From DATGYC01 sp035298385 (GTDB taxonomy: Bacteria > Bacillota > Sulfobacillia > Symbiobacteriales > Symbiobacteriaceae), in assembly GCA_035298385.1 (NCBI GenBank), contig DATGYC010000332.1, positions 1 through 10,850 on the forward strand: a stretch of 10,850 bases of DNA, read 5' to 3'. Position 1 is the first letter of the stretch; every line of letters starts with the position of its first letter. The position numbers were made by a program, and so were the translations under genes. Below, piece after piece: positions 5,851-10,850 of this stretch. A model generated the notes under the pieces. The model ran no database searches and was not told the origin of the DNA. It saw only the letters and a list, made by a program, of their open reading frames with translations.

Positions 5851-6546
5851 GTGAAGCAGAACCGAGCCTTTTCCACCCTGCTCTTCGGCAACCTGGCCCG
5901 CGAGAAGCGGCTGGGCCTTGCCGCCCTAGCGCTCCTCTTCCTGTCGGTCGGCCTCCTTGTTCTCTCACAGCGACCATGGCGGCTGCCGGGAGATGGACCG
6001 GGCGCCCAGGTCGGACAGGCCCCGACTCCCAACACCGGTACCCAGGCCGGACAGACCCCAGCCCCCGCTACCGGCATCGGGACAACCCCGGGCGCCCCAA
6101 CAGCCCAAAACCCAGCGCCGCCGACGGAGACCCCAGAGGTCGCCCCCCCGACCCTAGCCTACCCGCTTCGTGGCGACAGCTTGATCGCCCAGGCCTTTCA
6201 TTCGATCGATACCGCCTACGGCGATCTACGTTACTACGACGGCGTCGCCTGGCACGCCAGCCCTGGTGAGGCCGTTCGGGCCGCTGCCAAGGGCCGGGTC
6301 CGCCAGATCGCCCAATCACCTGGTGAGGGGCTACAGATCTGGGTTGATCACGGCGGTGGCATGGTCACCCGCTATGGCGGTCTCGCCATGGCCCTCGTGA
6401 CGGAGGGCGCCCAGGTCACGGACGGCCAGGTAATCGGTGAGGTTGGCCCGCCCAGCCAGATCCGCGAGCGGACCGGTCCTACGCTCTCCTTTGCCGTCAC
6501 GCTGAACGGGGCGTCCATCGATCCGAACCTTTATCTGAGGAAATAG
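5851..6546 (+). CDS. spoIIQ: SpoIIQ, forespore LytM-fold component of the SpoIIQ-SpoIIIAH channel
   Basis: SpoIIQ is made in the forespore and crosses the inner membrane. With mother-cell SpoIIIAH it forms the channel that joins the two cells, and it helps in engulfment. This 231-residue protein has a cytoplasmic tail (1-20), one membrane helix (21-39), a Pro/Ala/Gly/Thr-rich linker (about 45-100) and a LytM/M23 domain (103-231). All zinc positions of active M23 enzymes appear replaced: HxGxD is YDGVA (129-133), the YxHL motif is YGGL (175-178) and LHFEV is LSFAV (212-216). The domain must therefore be structural, not a peptidase. B. subtilis SpoIIQ is also degenerate, whereas clostridial forms often keep the site. 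GTG at 5851 is chosen because the in-frame GTG at 5839 lies inside the Shine-Dalgarno sequence. Position between spoIID and spoIIID supports the call. Confidence 0.93.
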   Translation: MKQNRAFSTLLFGNLAREKRLGLAALALLFLSVGLLVLSQRPWRLPGDGPGAQVGQAPTPNTGTQAGQTPAPATGIGTTPGAPTAQNPAPPTETPEVAPPTLAYPLRGDSLIAQAFHSIDTAYGDLRYYDGVAWHASPGEAVRAAAKGRVRQIAQSPGEGLQIWVDHGGGMVTRYGGLAMALVTEGAQVTDGQVIGEVGPPSQIRERTGPTLSFAVTLNGASIDPNLYLRK

Positions 6547-6552
6547 CTTGTC

Positions 6553-6583
6553 CATGACGGATCCCGTCCAAGGGTCCGTCATG
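6553..6583 (+). terminator. Hairpin after spoIIQ
   Basis: CATGACGGATCC (6553-6564) pairs with GGGTCCGTCATG (6572-6583) over 12 bp including one G-T pair, with a 7-nt loop. TTCGCGT follows, so there is no strong T run. It lies six bases after the spoIIQ stop and probably ends or protects that transcript before the spoIIID promoter region. Confidence 0.6.
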
Positions 6584-6607
6584 TTCGCGTCCACCCCCCC
6601 ATATGCT
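6579..6607 (+). promoter_or_regulatory. Putative sigma-E-like promoter of spoIIID
   Basis: TCATGTT (6579-6585) and CATATGCT (6600-6607) are 14 bases apart, loosely like the sigma-E pattern. The -35 overlaps the end of the spoIIQ hairpin, and the -10 ends 32 bases before the spoIIID start. spoIIID is sigma-E dependent in B. subtilis. Moderate match only. Confidence 0.4.
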
Positions 6608-6639
6608 CTACCACCATAAGGGCGAAGGGGGGCCCAGCG

Positions 6640-6888
6640 GTGAAGGACTACATCTGGAAGAGGGTCCTGGACGTGAGCAACCATATTTTCCGGACCAAGG
6701 ATACCGTTCGAGAGACCGCCATGATCTTCGGTGTCTCCAAGTCGACGGTTCATAAGGATGTGACAGAGCGCCTTCCCCGTGTCAACCCAGAACTCTCGCA
6801 GAAAGTGAAGCAGGTCTTGGACTTCAACAAGGCCGAACGCCACATACGGGGCGGCGCAGCGACGAAGCAGAAGTATCTAGAAAAGTGA
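6640..6888 (+). CDS. spoIIID: SpoIIID, mother-cell sporulation transcription regulator
   Basis: An 82-residue DNA-binding protein, slightly shorter than the B. subtilis form (93), that activates or represses many sigma-E genes and leads to sigK expression. The helix-turn-helix covers residues about 21-43, with GVSKSTVHKDVTERLP (31-46) almost identical to what I recall of the Bacillus protein. The second conserved region is RHIRGGAATKQKYLEK (67-82), whose basic C-terminus adds DNA contacts. The start is GTG at 6640, with AAGGGGGG seven bases upstream; the first residues V/MKDYIWKRV match the family N-terminus. Its place between spoIIQ and mbl is as in Bacillus. A GC-rich hairpin follows the TGA stop. 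Confidence 0.97.
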   Translation: MKDYIWKRVLDVSNHIFRTKDTVRETAMIFGVSKSTVHKDVTERLPRVNPELSQKVKQVLDFNKAERHIRGGAATKQKYLEK

Positions 6889-6906
6889 TGAGTACCCACG
6901 ACGTGC

Positions 6907-6926
6907 GGGGGGGCTACCGCCCCCTT
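6907..6926 (+). terminator. GC-rich hairpin after spoIIID
   Basis: GGGGGC (6909-6914) pairs with GCCCCC (6919-6924) around a TACC loop, extendable by two G-T pairs. It lies about 20 bases after the spoIIID stop. No long T run follows (TTCACACC), so termination is likely but not certain. Confidence 0.5.
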
Positions 6927-6980
6927 CACACCTACCTCCCTTTGCCTACTGCCAGCCAGGGCTGCTGATTCTGGTCGTCA

Positions 6981-7008
6981 TGGCCACCACGATTCAGCAA
7001 AGTATAAT
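6981..7008 (+). promoter_or_regulatory. Putative sigma-A promoter of mbl
   Basis: A perfect TATAAT at 7003-7008 has TGGCCA (4 of 6 matches to TTGACA) 16 bases upstream. It stands out in this GC-rich sequence and lies about 90 bases before the mbl start, giving a leader of roughly 80 bases. A housekeeping promoter fits a cell-shape gene. An imperfect hairpin (GCTGA...TCAGC, about 6964-6998) overlaps the -35 region. Confidence 0.55.
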
Positions 7009-7026
7009 TTTGCCATAACGAAGGAT

Positions 7027-7057
7027 ATTCGACACGGTTGTCGAATCGCAGTTCGAC
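7027..7057 (+). promoter_or_regulatory. Inverted repeat and three TTCGAC half-sites in the mbl leader
   Basis: ATTCGACA (7027-7034) and TGTCGAAT (7039-7046) are perfect inverted arms separated by CGGT. A further TTCGAC follows at 7052-7057. The three half-sites (TTCGAC, GTCGAA, TTCGAC) start at 7028, 7040 and 7052, exactly 12 bases apart in alternating orientation. The block lies just downstream of the likely transcription start. It could be an operator or a leader RNA hairpin with two alternative pairings. Confidence 0.5.
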
Positions 7058-7095
7058 GGGGTAGAACCCTGAGGACGCGACAGGAGGAGCAGACC

Positions 7096-8118
7096 GTGTT
7101 CGGATGGACGAAGGAGATCGGCATCGACCTCGGTACCGCCACGGTATTAATCTACGTTAAGGGTAAGGGCATCGTCTTGCGCGAGCCCTCCGTGGTGGCG
7201 ATGAAGCGCGACACGAAGGAGATCCTTGCGGTAGGGACAGAGGCGCGCCGAATGCTCGGCCGCACCCCGGGTGACATCATCGCCACCAGGCCGCTCCGCG
7301 AGGGTGTTATTGCAGACTATGAGATTACCGAGGCGATGCTGAAGCACTTCATTCGGGAGGTCTGCGGCTCGTGGTTCTTCGCCCGACCGAAGGTCGTGAT
7401 CTGCGTCCCCGCAGGCGTGACCACGGTGGAGAAGAAGGCCGTCTTGGATGCAGCCGTTCAGGCGGGCGCCAGCCAGGCTCAACTCATTGAGGAGCCACTA
7501 GCGGCCGCTCTTGGCGCGGGGTTGGACATCACCAAGGCCTCTGGCCACATGGTTGTCGACATGGGCGGCGGCACGACCGACATCGCCGTCATGTCCCTTG
7601 GCGGTGTCGTCCGGAGCGAGTCGATCCGCATTGGCGGCGACAAGTTTGACGAGGCGCTCGTCCGCTACGTCAAACTCAAGCACAACCTGCTGATCGGTGA
7701 GCGGACTGGCGAGGAGATTAAGATTCGGGTCGGCTCCGCCGGTTGCAACTCACGGAACGAAGAGATGGAGATCCGCGGTCGCGACCTGATGAGCGGCCTG
7801 CCCAAGAATGTGACGATCTGCTCCGCAGATACACGTGATGCACTGGCTGACCTCGTCTCCGCCATCTGCGATACCATCCGGTCTGTCCTGGAGACGACTC
7901 CGCCCGAGCTGGCGGCCGACATCATTGACCAGGGGATCGTCATGACCGGTGGTGGAGCGATGCTCCACGGCCTGGATCAGGTGATCACCGCTGAGACAGG
8001 CGTGCCGGCCTTCCTGGCGAACGACCCCATCTCCTGCGTCGCCCTAGGCACCGGCAAGGCGATCGAGGGCTACACCCTGCGGGATGATCATCTGGTCGTC
8101 CTCAATCGCGTGATCTAA
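7096..8118 (+). CDS. mbl: MreB-family actin-like cell shape protein (Mbl by position)
   Basis: MreB-type proteins polymerise on ATP under the inner membrane and guide the peptidoglycan synthesis machinery along the cell cylinder. This 340-residue protein has the actin-fold ATPase signatures: phosphate-1 GIDLGTA (9-15), the LIEEPLAAALG segment at about 130-140, phosphate-2 DMGGGTTDIAV (155-165), and the adenosine motif MTGGGAML (283-290). The N-terminal residues MFGW are hydrophobic, as in membrane-binding MreBs. GTG at 7096 follows AGGAGG with good spacing. The position directly after spoIIID and before flhO corresponds to mbl in B. subtilis; assignment as Mbl rather than MreB or MreBH rests on this, since the paralogues are close. 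It has its own promoter and leader, and two hairpins follow. Confidence 0.93.
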   Translation: MFGWTKEIGIDLGTATVLIYVKGKGIVLREPSVVAMKRDTKEILAVGTEARRMLGRTPGDIIATRPLREGVIADYEITEAMLKHFIREVCGSWFFARPKVVICVPAGVTTVEKKAVLDAAVQAGASQAQLIEEPLAAALGAGLDITKASGHMVVDMGGGTTDIAVMSLGGVVRSESIRIGGDKFDEALVRYVKLKHNLLIGERTGEEIKIRVGSAGCNSRNEEMEIRGRDLMSGLPKNVTICSADTRDALADLVSAICDTIRSVLETTPPELAADIIDQGIVMTGGGAMLHGLDQVITAETGVPAFLANDPISCVALGTGKAIEGYTLRDDHLVVLNRVI

Positions 8119-8130
8119 GTAATAGAGCCC

Positions 8131-8149
8131 GCCACAGCTTTGTGGCTTT
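8131..8149 (+). terminator. Intrinsic terminator of mbl
   Basis: GCCACA (8131-8136) and TGTGGC (8141-8146) form a 6-bp stem with a GCTT loop, followed by TTT. It lies 12 bases after the mbl stop. The short T run suggests partial termination; the large palindrome that begins at 8150 may add to it. Confidence 0.6.
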
Positions 8150-8203
8150 GAAGGGCAACCTCCTGCGGAGCGAAAAACGCTCTCTCCGCGGAGGTTGCCC
8201 TTC
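8150..8203 (+). repeat. Palindromic element, copy A (intergenic)
   Basis: A 54-base hairpin: a perfect 14-bp outer stem (8150-8163 with 8190-8203) and an inner stem GCGGAG/CTCCGC (8165-8170 with 8184-8189), one bulged T, and an A-rich loop. The 46-base core (8154-8199) aligns without gaps to 9988-10033, inside flgJ, with 35 of 46 bases identical. The pair C8159-G8194 is T-A in the other copy, so pairing is kept. It lies between the mbl terminator and the sigma-D-like promoter and may also act as a terminator. Confidence 0.75.
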
Positions 8204-8213
8204 GAGCTCTTCT

Positions 8214-8240
8214 TAAAGCAGGAGCCTTTTGATCCGATAT
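8214..8240 (+). promoter_or_regulatory. Sigma-D (sigma-28) type promoter of flhO
   Basis: TAAA (8214-8217), a 15-base spacer and TCCGATAT (8233-8240) match the flagellar sigma-D pattern TAAA-N15-GCCGATAA at 10 of 12 positions with ideal spacing. It lies 33 bases before the flhO start and right after the palindromic element. This places flhO, flhP and flgJ in the late flagellar regulon. Confidence 0.75.
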
Positions 8241-8273
8241 AGAAAAGAGAGCCATTGGAGAGGTGAATAAAAG

Positions 8274-9068
8274 ATGCTGAGAGGGATCTATTCGGCGGCG
8301 TCCGGTATGCTGGCTAACCAGACCAAGATGGACGTGATCGCCCAGAACCTGGCGAACGTCAATACCCCTGGCTACAAGCGGGAGACGACGGTCAGCCAGT
8401 CGTTCCAGTCCCTCCTGGTTCAGCGCATCAACGACCAGCCCGAGTCGGGCCAGGTCGACAACGTTCCCACCCTTGTCGGTCCGATGGGGTTGGGTACCTT
8501 TATCGCAAATACCGCGACCCGCCTAACCGGGGGTCCACTTCAGGCGACGGGTAACCCCCTGGATGTGGCGCTCCGCGGTGACGGGTTCTTTGTTGTGCAG
8601 ACGGATAACGGACCCCGCTACACCCGGCAGGGCAACTTCCAGCAGAGCGCCGATGGCCGTCTCGTCACGGCGGATGGCTGGACCGTTCAACTGCAGGATG
8701 GTACCGTCGCTCAGGCGGCGCCTGGTGAACTCCTCACCATCGGTCGTGGCGGCGAGGTCCGGTCTGGTGATCGCGTTCTCGGTCAGCTACAGATTGCAAA
8801 CAGCACCCAACTTGGCCCCATGACCAAGGAGGGCGCCGGGCTCTGGCGGGTGACCGACGGCGCCGAGACAGCCATGGTGGTCGCGCCTGGTGAAGCAGGG
8901 GGCGGCTATCAGCTGGAGGTTGGCGTCCTGGAGCAGTCCAACGTCAACCCGATCACGGAGATGGTCGAGATGATCGCCACCATGCGGGCCTACGAGGCCT
9001 CCCAGCGGACGATCCAGACCCAGGATGAGACCCTGCGCCGGACGGTTAACGACGTCGGCCGGATCTAA
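8274..9068 (+). CDS. flhO: Flagellar basal body rod protein, FlgF/FlgG family (FlhO)
   Basis: A 264-residue rod protein of the flagellar basal body, exported by the flagellar type III system. The N-terminal rod motif SAASGMLANQTKMDVIAQNLANVNTPGYKRE (split here by family pattern: SGM...NLANVNTPGYK, residues about 9-35) and the C-terminal helix QSNVNPITEMVEMIATMRAYE (about 221-241) followed by a heptad-like tail are the two conserved parts that pack in the axial structure. The middle has the FlgF/G beta domain (GDGFFVVQ, YTRQGNFQ). ATG at 8274 has GAGAGGTGA seven bases upstream. It is the first gene of a probable three-gene operon behind a sigma-D-like promoter; flhP starts 15 bases after its stop. 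Assignment to FlhO rather than FlgF follows the Bacillus order mbl-flhO-flhP. Confidence 0.92.
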   Translation: MLRGIYSAASGMLANQTKMDVIAQNLANVNTPGYKRETTVSQSFQSLLVQRINDQPESGQVDNVPTLVGPMGLGTFIANTATRLTGGPLQATGNPLDVALRGDGFFVVQTDNGPRYTRQGNFQQSADGRLVTADGWTVQLQDGTVAQAAPGELLTIGRGGEVRSGDRVLGQLQIANSTQLGPMTKEGAGLWRVTDGAETAMVVAPGEAGGGYQLEVGVLEQSNVNPITEMVEMIATMRAYEASQRTIQTQDETLRRTVNDVGRI

Positions 9069-9083
9069 GGGAGGGTTTAGCCA

Positions 9084-9887
9084 ATGATTCGCTCGCTCTA
9101 CACCGCCGGCTCCGGCCTGATGGCCCAGCAGACGGCGATTGATACGATCGCTAACAACCTCTCCAACGTGAACACGACCGGCTACAAGAAGCAGCGGGCC
9201 GAGTTCCAGGAGGCGCTCTACGCGTACATTCAACCGGCGATCCCGACCGGGGCGCCCCAAGGCCTCCACATGGGTCAGGGCGTGCAACTGGCGGGCCTGC
9301 AGCGGATCGTTGATATGGGCCCGCTGAACGAGACCGGGAACACCTACGACCTGGCGGTCCAGGGCGATGGCTTCTTCCAGGTCCAATTGGCAGATGGATC
9401 GGTCGCCTACACCCGGGACGGCGCCTTCAAGCTTGATGGCTCCGCGGGTACTGGCGGCAGTGGACCGGTCCGCCTGACCACGGCGAACGGCGCCCTTGTG
9501 CTTGATGATCAGGGCCAGCCGATCATGATCCCCGCCAACGGCGAGGAGGTCGCGATTGGGGCTGACGGCCAGATTCACTTCACGACGACAGATGCAGCCG
9601 GCTCCAAGGTCGAGGCACTCGGCCCGAAGATCGGCCTCGTCTCCTTCACCAACCCTGGCGGACTCCTGGCCCTAGGCGACAACCTCCTGACCACCTCCGC
9701 CGCCTCAGGCGGAGCGATCGCCGCCACCGGCGGGATCAAGCAGGGCGCCCTGGAAGGCTCCAACGTCCAGATGGTCGAGGAGATGGTCGCCCTGATCCAG
9801 GCCCAGCGGGCGTACGAGTTCTCCTCCAAGGCGGTCCAGACCTCGGACGAGATGCTCTCCATCGCCAACAACCTGCGGAAGGGGTAG
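9084..9887 (+). CDS. flhP: Flagellar basal body rod protein, FlgG family (FlhP)
   Basis: A 267-residue paralogue of the preceding gene; a distal-rod type protein. The N-terminal rod motif includes SGLMAQQTAIDTIANNLSNV and then NTTGYKKQ (residues about 9-37). The central domain has VQGDGFFQVQ and YTRDGAFKLD as in FlgG. The C-terminus carries GSNVQMVEEMVALIQAQRAYEF (about 228-249) and SDEMLSIANNLRKG. The N-terminal ANNLSNVNTTGYK is closer to the FlgG consensus than that of FlhO. ATG at 9084 follows GGGAGGG at a suitable distance. The gene ends six bases before flgJ, whose ribosome binding site lies in its last codons, so the two are probably coupled. A 7-bp hairpin within the gene (9695-9714) is unrelated to the palindromic element. 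Confidence 0.93.
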   Translation: MIRSLYTAGSGLMAQQTAIDTIANNLSNVNTTGYKKQRAEFQEALYAYIQPAIPTGAPQGLHMGQGVQLAGLQRIVDMGPLNETGNTYDLAVQGDGFFQVQLADGSVAYTRDGAFKLDGSAGTGGSGPVRLTTANGALVLDDQGQPIMIPANGEEVAIGADGQIHFTTTDAAGSKVEALGPKIGLVSFTNPGGLLALGDNLLTTSAASGGAIAATGGIKQGALEGSNVQMVEEMVALIQAQRAYEFSSKAVQTSDEMLSIANNLRKG

Positions 9888-9893
9888 TAGTCA

Positions 9894-10346
9894 ATGAAGG
9901 TTGACGACCTCTACCGCGGCATCCAGGGCAGCCCACAGGCGGGCGCTCTCCAGCGCCTCGCTCGCCCGGCCGGGACGACCTTCGGGTGGCAATCTCCTGC
10001 GGGACTAAACTCGCTAAGTCCTCGGAGATTGCCGCCCGACCCAACCACGGCGGAGGAGGCGAAGCTGAAGGAGGCCGCACAGGAGTTCGAGCAGTTCTTC
10101 CTGCAGCTCCTGCTGAAGCAGGCCCGCCAGACCACGCAGGCCATGCGTGGTGAGGAGACCAGCCAGGAGCGCCAGACCTATGAGGAGTGGCAGGACGAAG
10201 GCGTCGCCCGAGCGATCGCCTCCGGCCAGGGCATCGGGCTGGGCGAGCAACTCTACAAGCAGTTGATCGAGACGCAACTGCGTGCCGGGACCTCGGCCCC
10301 GCAGGGGAACGCCCCGGGAAGGGCGCCCGCTCCGGACGATCAGTAA
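9894..10346 (+). CDS. flgJ: FlgJ-type flagellar rod-binding protein carrying an in-frame palindrome
   Basis: A 150-residue protein with the rod-binding domain found at the N-terminus of FlgJ and as a stand-alone protein in many Gram-positives. The landmarks are LKEAAQEFEQFFLQLLLKQ (58-76), the hydrophilic region with RQTYEEWQDEGVARAIA (about 93-109) and GQGIGLGEQLYKQLIE (110-125). There is no muramidase domain, so it should act as a rod assembly factor only. The N-terminal 55 residues are variable. Within them residues 31-49 (GWQSPAGLNSLSPRRLPPD and neighbours) are encoded by the palindromic element copy B. The tail after 130 is Pro/Gly/Ala-rich. The ATG at 9894 uses AAGGGG at the end of flhP. 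A UUCG terminator ends the operon. Confidence 0.85.
   Translation: MKVDDLYRGIQGSPQAGALQRLARPAGTTFGWQSPAGLNSLSPRRLPPDPTTAEEAKLKEAAQEFEQFFLQLLLKQARQTTQAMRGEETSQERQTYEEWQDEGVARAIASGQGIGLGEQLYKQLIETQLRAGTSAPQGNAPGRAPAPDDQ
9983..10038 (+). repeat. Palindromic element, copy B (inside flgJ)
   Basis: CGGGTGGCAATCTCC (9983-9997) pairs with GGAGATTGCCGCCCG (10024-10038) over 15 positions with one T-G pair. An inner stem GGACT/AGTCC (10002-10006 with 10017-10021) closes a 10-base loop. The 46-base core (9988-10033) is homologous to copy A at 8154-8199. Unlike copy A it lies in a coding region and keeps the frame open, encoding about 19 residues of the flgJ N-terminal linker. Confidence 0.75.
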
Positions 10347-10348
10347 CA

Positions 10349-10372
10349 AAAGCAGGGGTTCGCCCCTGCTTT
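10349..10372 (+). terminator. Intrinsic terminator of the flhO-flhP-flgJ operon
   Basis: A 10-bp perfect stem (AAAGCAGGGG with CCCCTGCTTT) closes a TTCG tetraloop, a very stable RNA loop. The 3' arm ends in TTT followed by CTCG. It begins two bases after the flgJ stop and separates the flagellar operon from fabZ. Confidence 0.88.
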
Positions 10373-10380
10373 CTCGTATC

Positions 10381-10405
10381 TATTGTTTATTACCTGGTCA
10401 CAATA
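10381..10405 (+). promoter_or_regulatory. FapR-like operator upstream of fabZ
   Basis: TTATTACCTGGTCACAA (10387-10403) matches the FapR site as I recall it (TTAGTACCTGRTACTAA) at 13 of 17 positions, including 11 of the first 12. It is flanked by inverted arms TATTGT (10381-10386) and ACAATA (10400-10405). It lies in a short AT-rich stretch 20 to 44 bases before the fabZ start. FapR is the malonyl-CoA-responsive repressor of fatty acid genes in Bacillota. The match is by eye, and the right half is weak. Confidence 0.42.
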
Positions 10406-10424
10406 ACCGGACGGAGGGATTCCA

Positions 10425-10850
10425 ATGCTAGACGCCAAGCAGATCATGGCGATCATTCCGCACCGCCAGCCGATCTTGATGGTCGATCGGATCCTTGAGG
10501 TTGAGCCTGGCAAGCGGGTGGTCGGCCTGAAGAACATCTCGGCCAACGATCCGATCTTCCAGGGTCACTTTCCCAACTTCCCCATCTTCCCCGGGGTACT
10601 GATCGTCGAGGCGCTGGCGCAGGCCGGTGCCGTGGCGCTGATGTCCATGCCTGAGTTCGCCGACAAGCTGCCCGTCTTCCTCGGGATCGACGAGTGCAAG
10701 TTCAAGAAGCCGACTCTGCCTGGCGACCAGCTTCGTCTGGAGGTTGAGATCACCGGTATGAAGCGTGGCCTGGGCATCGGCCAGGGCAAGGCCTTCGTCG
10801 GTGACGAGCTGCGGTGTGAGGCGATTATCAAGTTCGCCATGGTCGACGCT
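10425..10850 (+). CDS. fabZ: 3-hydroxyacyl-ACP dehydratase FabZ, runs off right edge
   Basis: FabZ removes water from 3-hydroxyacyl-ACP to give trans-2-enoyl-ACP in each round of type II fatty acid synthesis. The 142 residues in the window cover nearly the whole family length (about 140-150), with no stop before the edge. MLDAKQIMAIIPHRQPILMVD (first 21 residues, with IPHRxPxLMVD) is the usual N-terminus. The hot-dog active site is GHFPNFPIFPGVL (about 47-59) with the catalytic His, and IVEALAQAG (60-68) with the catalytic Glu. The family usually has GHFPxxPVMPGVL, so Ile-Phe in place of Val-Met is a mild variation. ATG at 10425 has CGGAGGGA five bases upstream. It is its own unit after a strong terminator and behind a possible FapR site, as the gene following the flagellar rod genes in Bacillus-like order. 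Confidence 0.96.
   Translation, partial: MLDAKQIMAIIPHRQPILMVDRILEVEPGKRVVGLKNISANDPIFQGHFPNFPIFPGVLIVEALAQAGAVALMSMPEFADKLPVFLGIDECKFKKPTLPGDQLRLEVEITGMKRGLGIGQGKAFVGDELRCEAIIKFAMVDA

Noticed and set aside
7027..7046. LexA (SOS) box before mbl
   Set aside because: The arms do not match the GAAC-N4-GTTC pattern of Gram-positive LexA sites.
8787..9578. Long minus-strand ORF across flhO and flhP
   Set aside because: It crosses two well-recognised rod genes and is an effect of GC-rich codon bias.
9695..9714. Hairpin CTCCGCC/GGCGGAG in flhP as a third copy of the palindromic element
   Set aside because: Apart from the short stem it does not align to the 46-base core, and the region is normal FlgG-family coding sequence.

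Overview
The window comes from an endospore-forming, flagellated member of the Bacillota with fairly GC-rich DNA. The evidence is spoIID, spoIIQ and spoIIID followed by an mbl/mreB gene, two FlgF/FlgG-family rod genes, a FlgJ-type rod-binding gene and fabZ. This order is well known from Bacillus and its relatives. I cannot name the species; GC content and gene set fit a deep-branching or thermophilic spore former, but that is a guess.

Left part (1-1963). The C-terminal part of a DUF362/4Fe-4S ferredoxin-like protein runs leftward off the edge. Where its N-terminal domain should be, the frame instead runs into a tandem repeat tract (371-745). On the + strand that tract encodes a Gly/Lys/Ser/His repeat protein resembling CotG-type spore coat proteins. 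Directly downstream, after a hairpin, lies a full CotH-family atypical kinase gene with both conserved Asp motifs. Known CotH kinases phosphorylate repetitive coat proteins such as CotG and CotB, so this is probably a substrate-kinase pair. A hairpin at 1939-1963 separates cotH from the convergent operon.

Middle part (1965-4234, minus strand). This is a two-gene operon: a MoxR-type AAA+ ATPase with an N-terminal membrane segment, overlapping by 31 bases a CoxE-type VWA protein with an intact MIDAS motif.

Right part (4403-10850, plus strand). In order: a small exported protein of unknown function; SpoIID (peptidoglycan hydrolase of engulfment); SpoIIQ (forespore channel component, here with no zinc ligands left); SpoIIID (mother-cell regulator); Mbl/MreB; FlhO and FlhP (rod proteins) behind a good sigma-D-type promoter; a FlgJ-like rod-binding protein; a UUCG terminator; and the start and body of FabZ behind a FapR-like site. 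Putative sigma-E- and sigma-F-like promoters precede the spo genes.

The least expected signal is a 46-nt imperfect palindrome present twice with 35 of 46 positions identical. One copy lies between mbl and flhO. The other is inside the flgJ reading frame, where it encodes about 19 residues. This looks like a dispersed palindromic element that can be carried in frame inside a protein.
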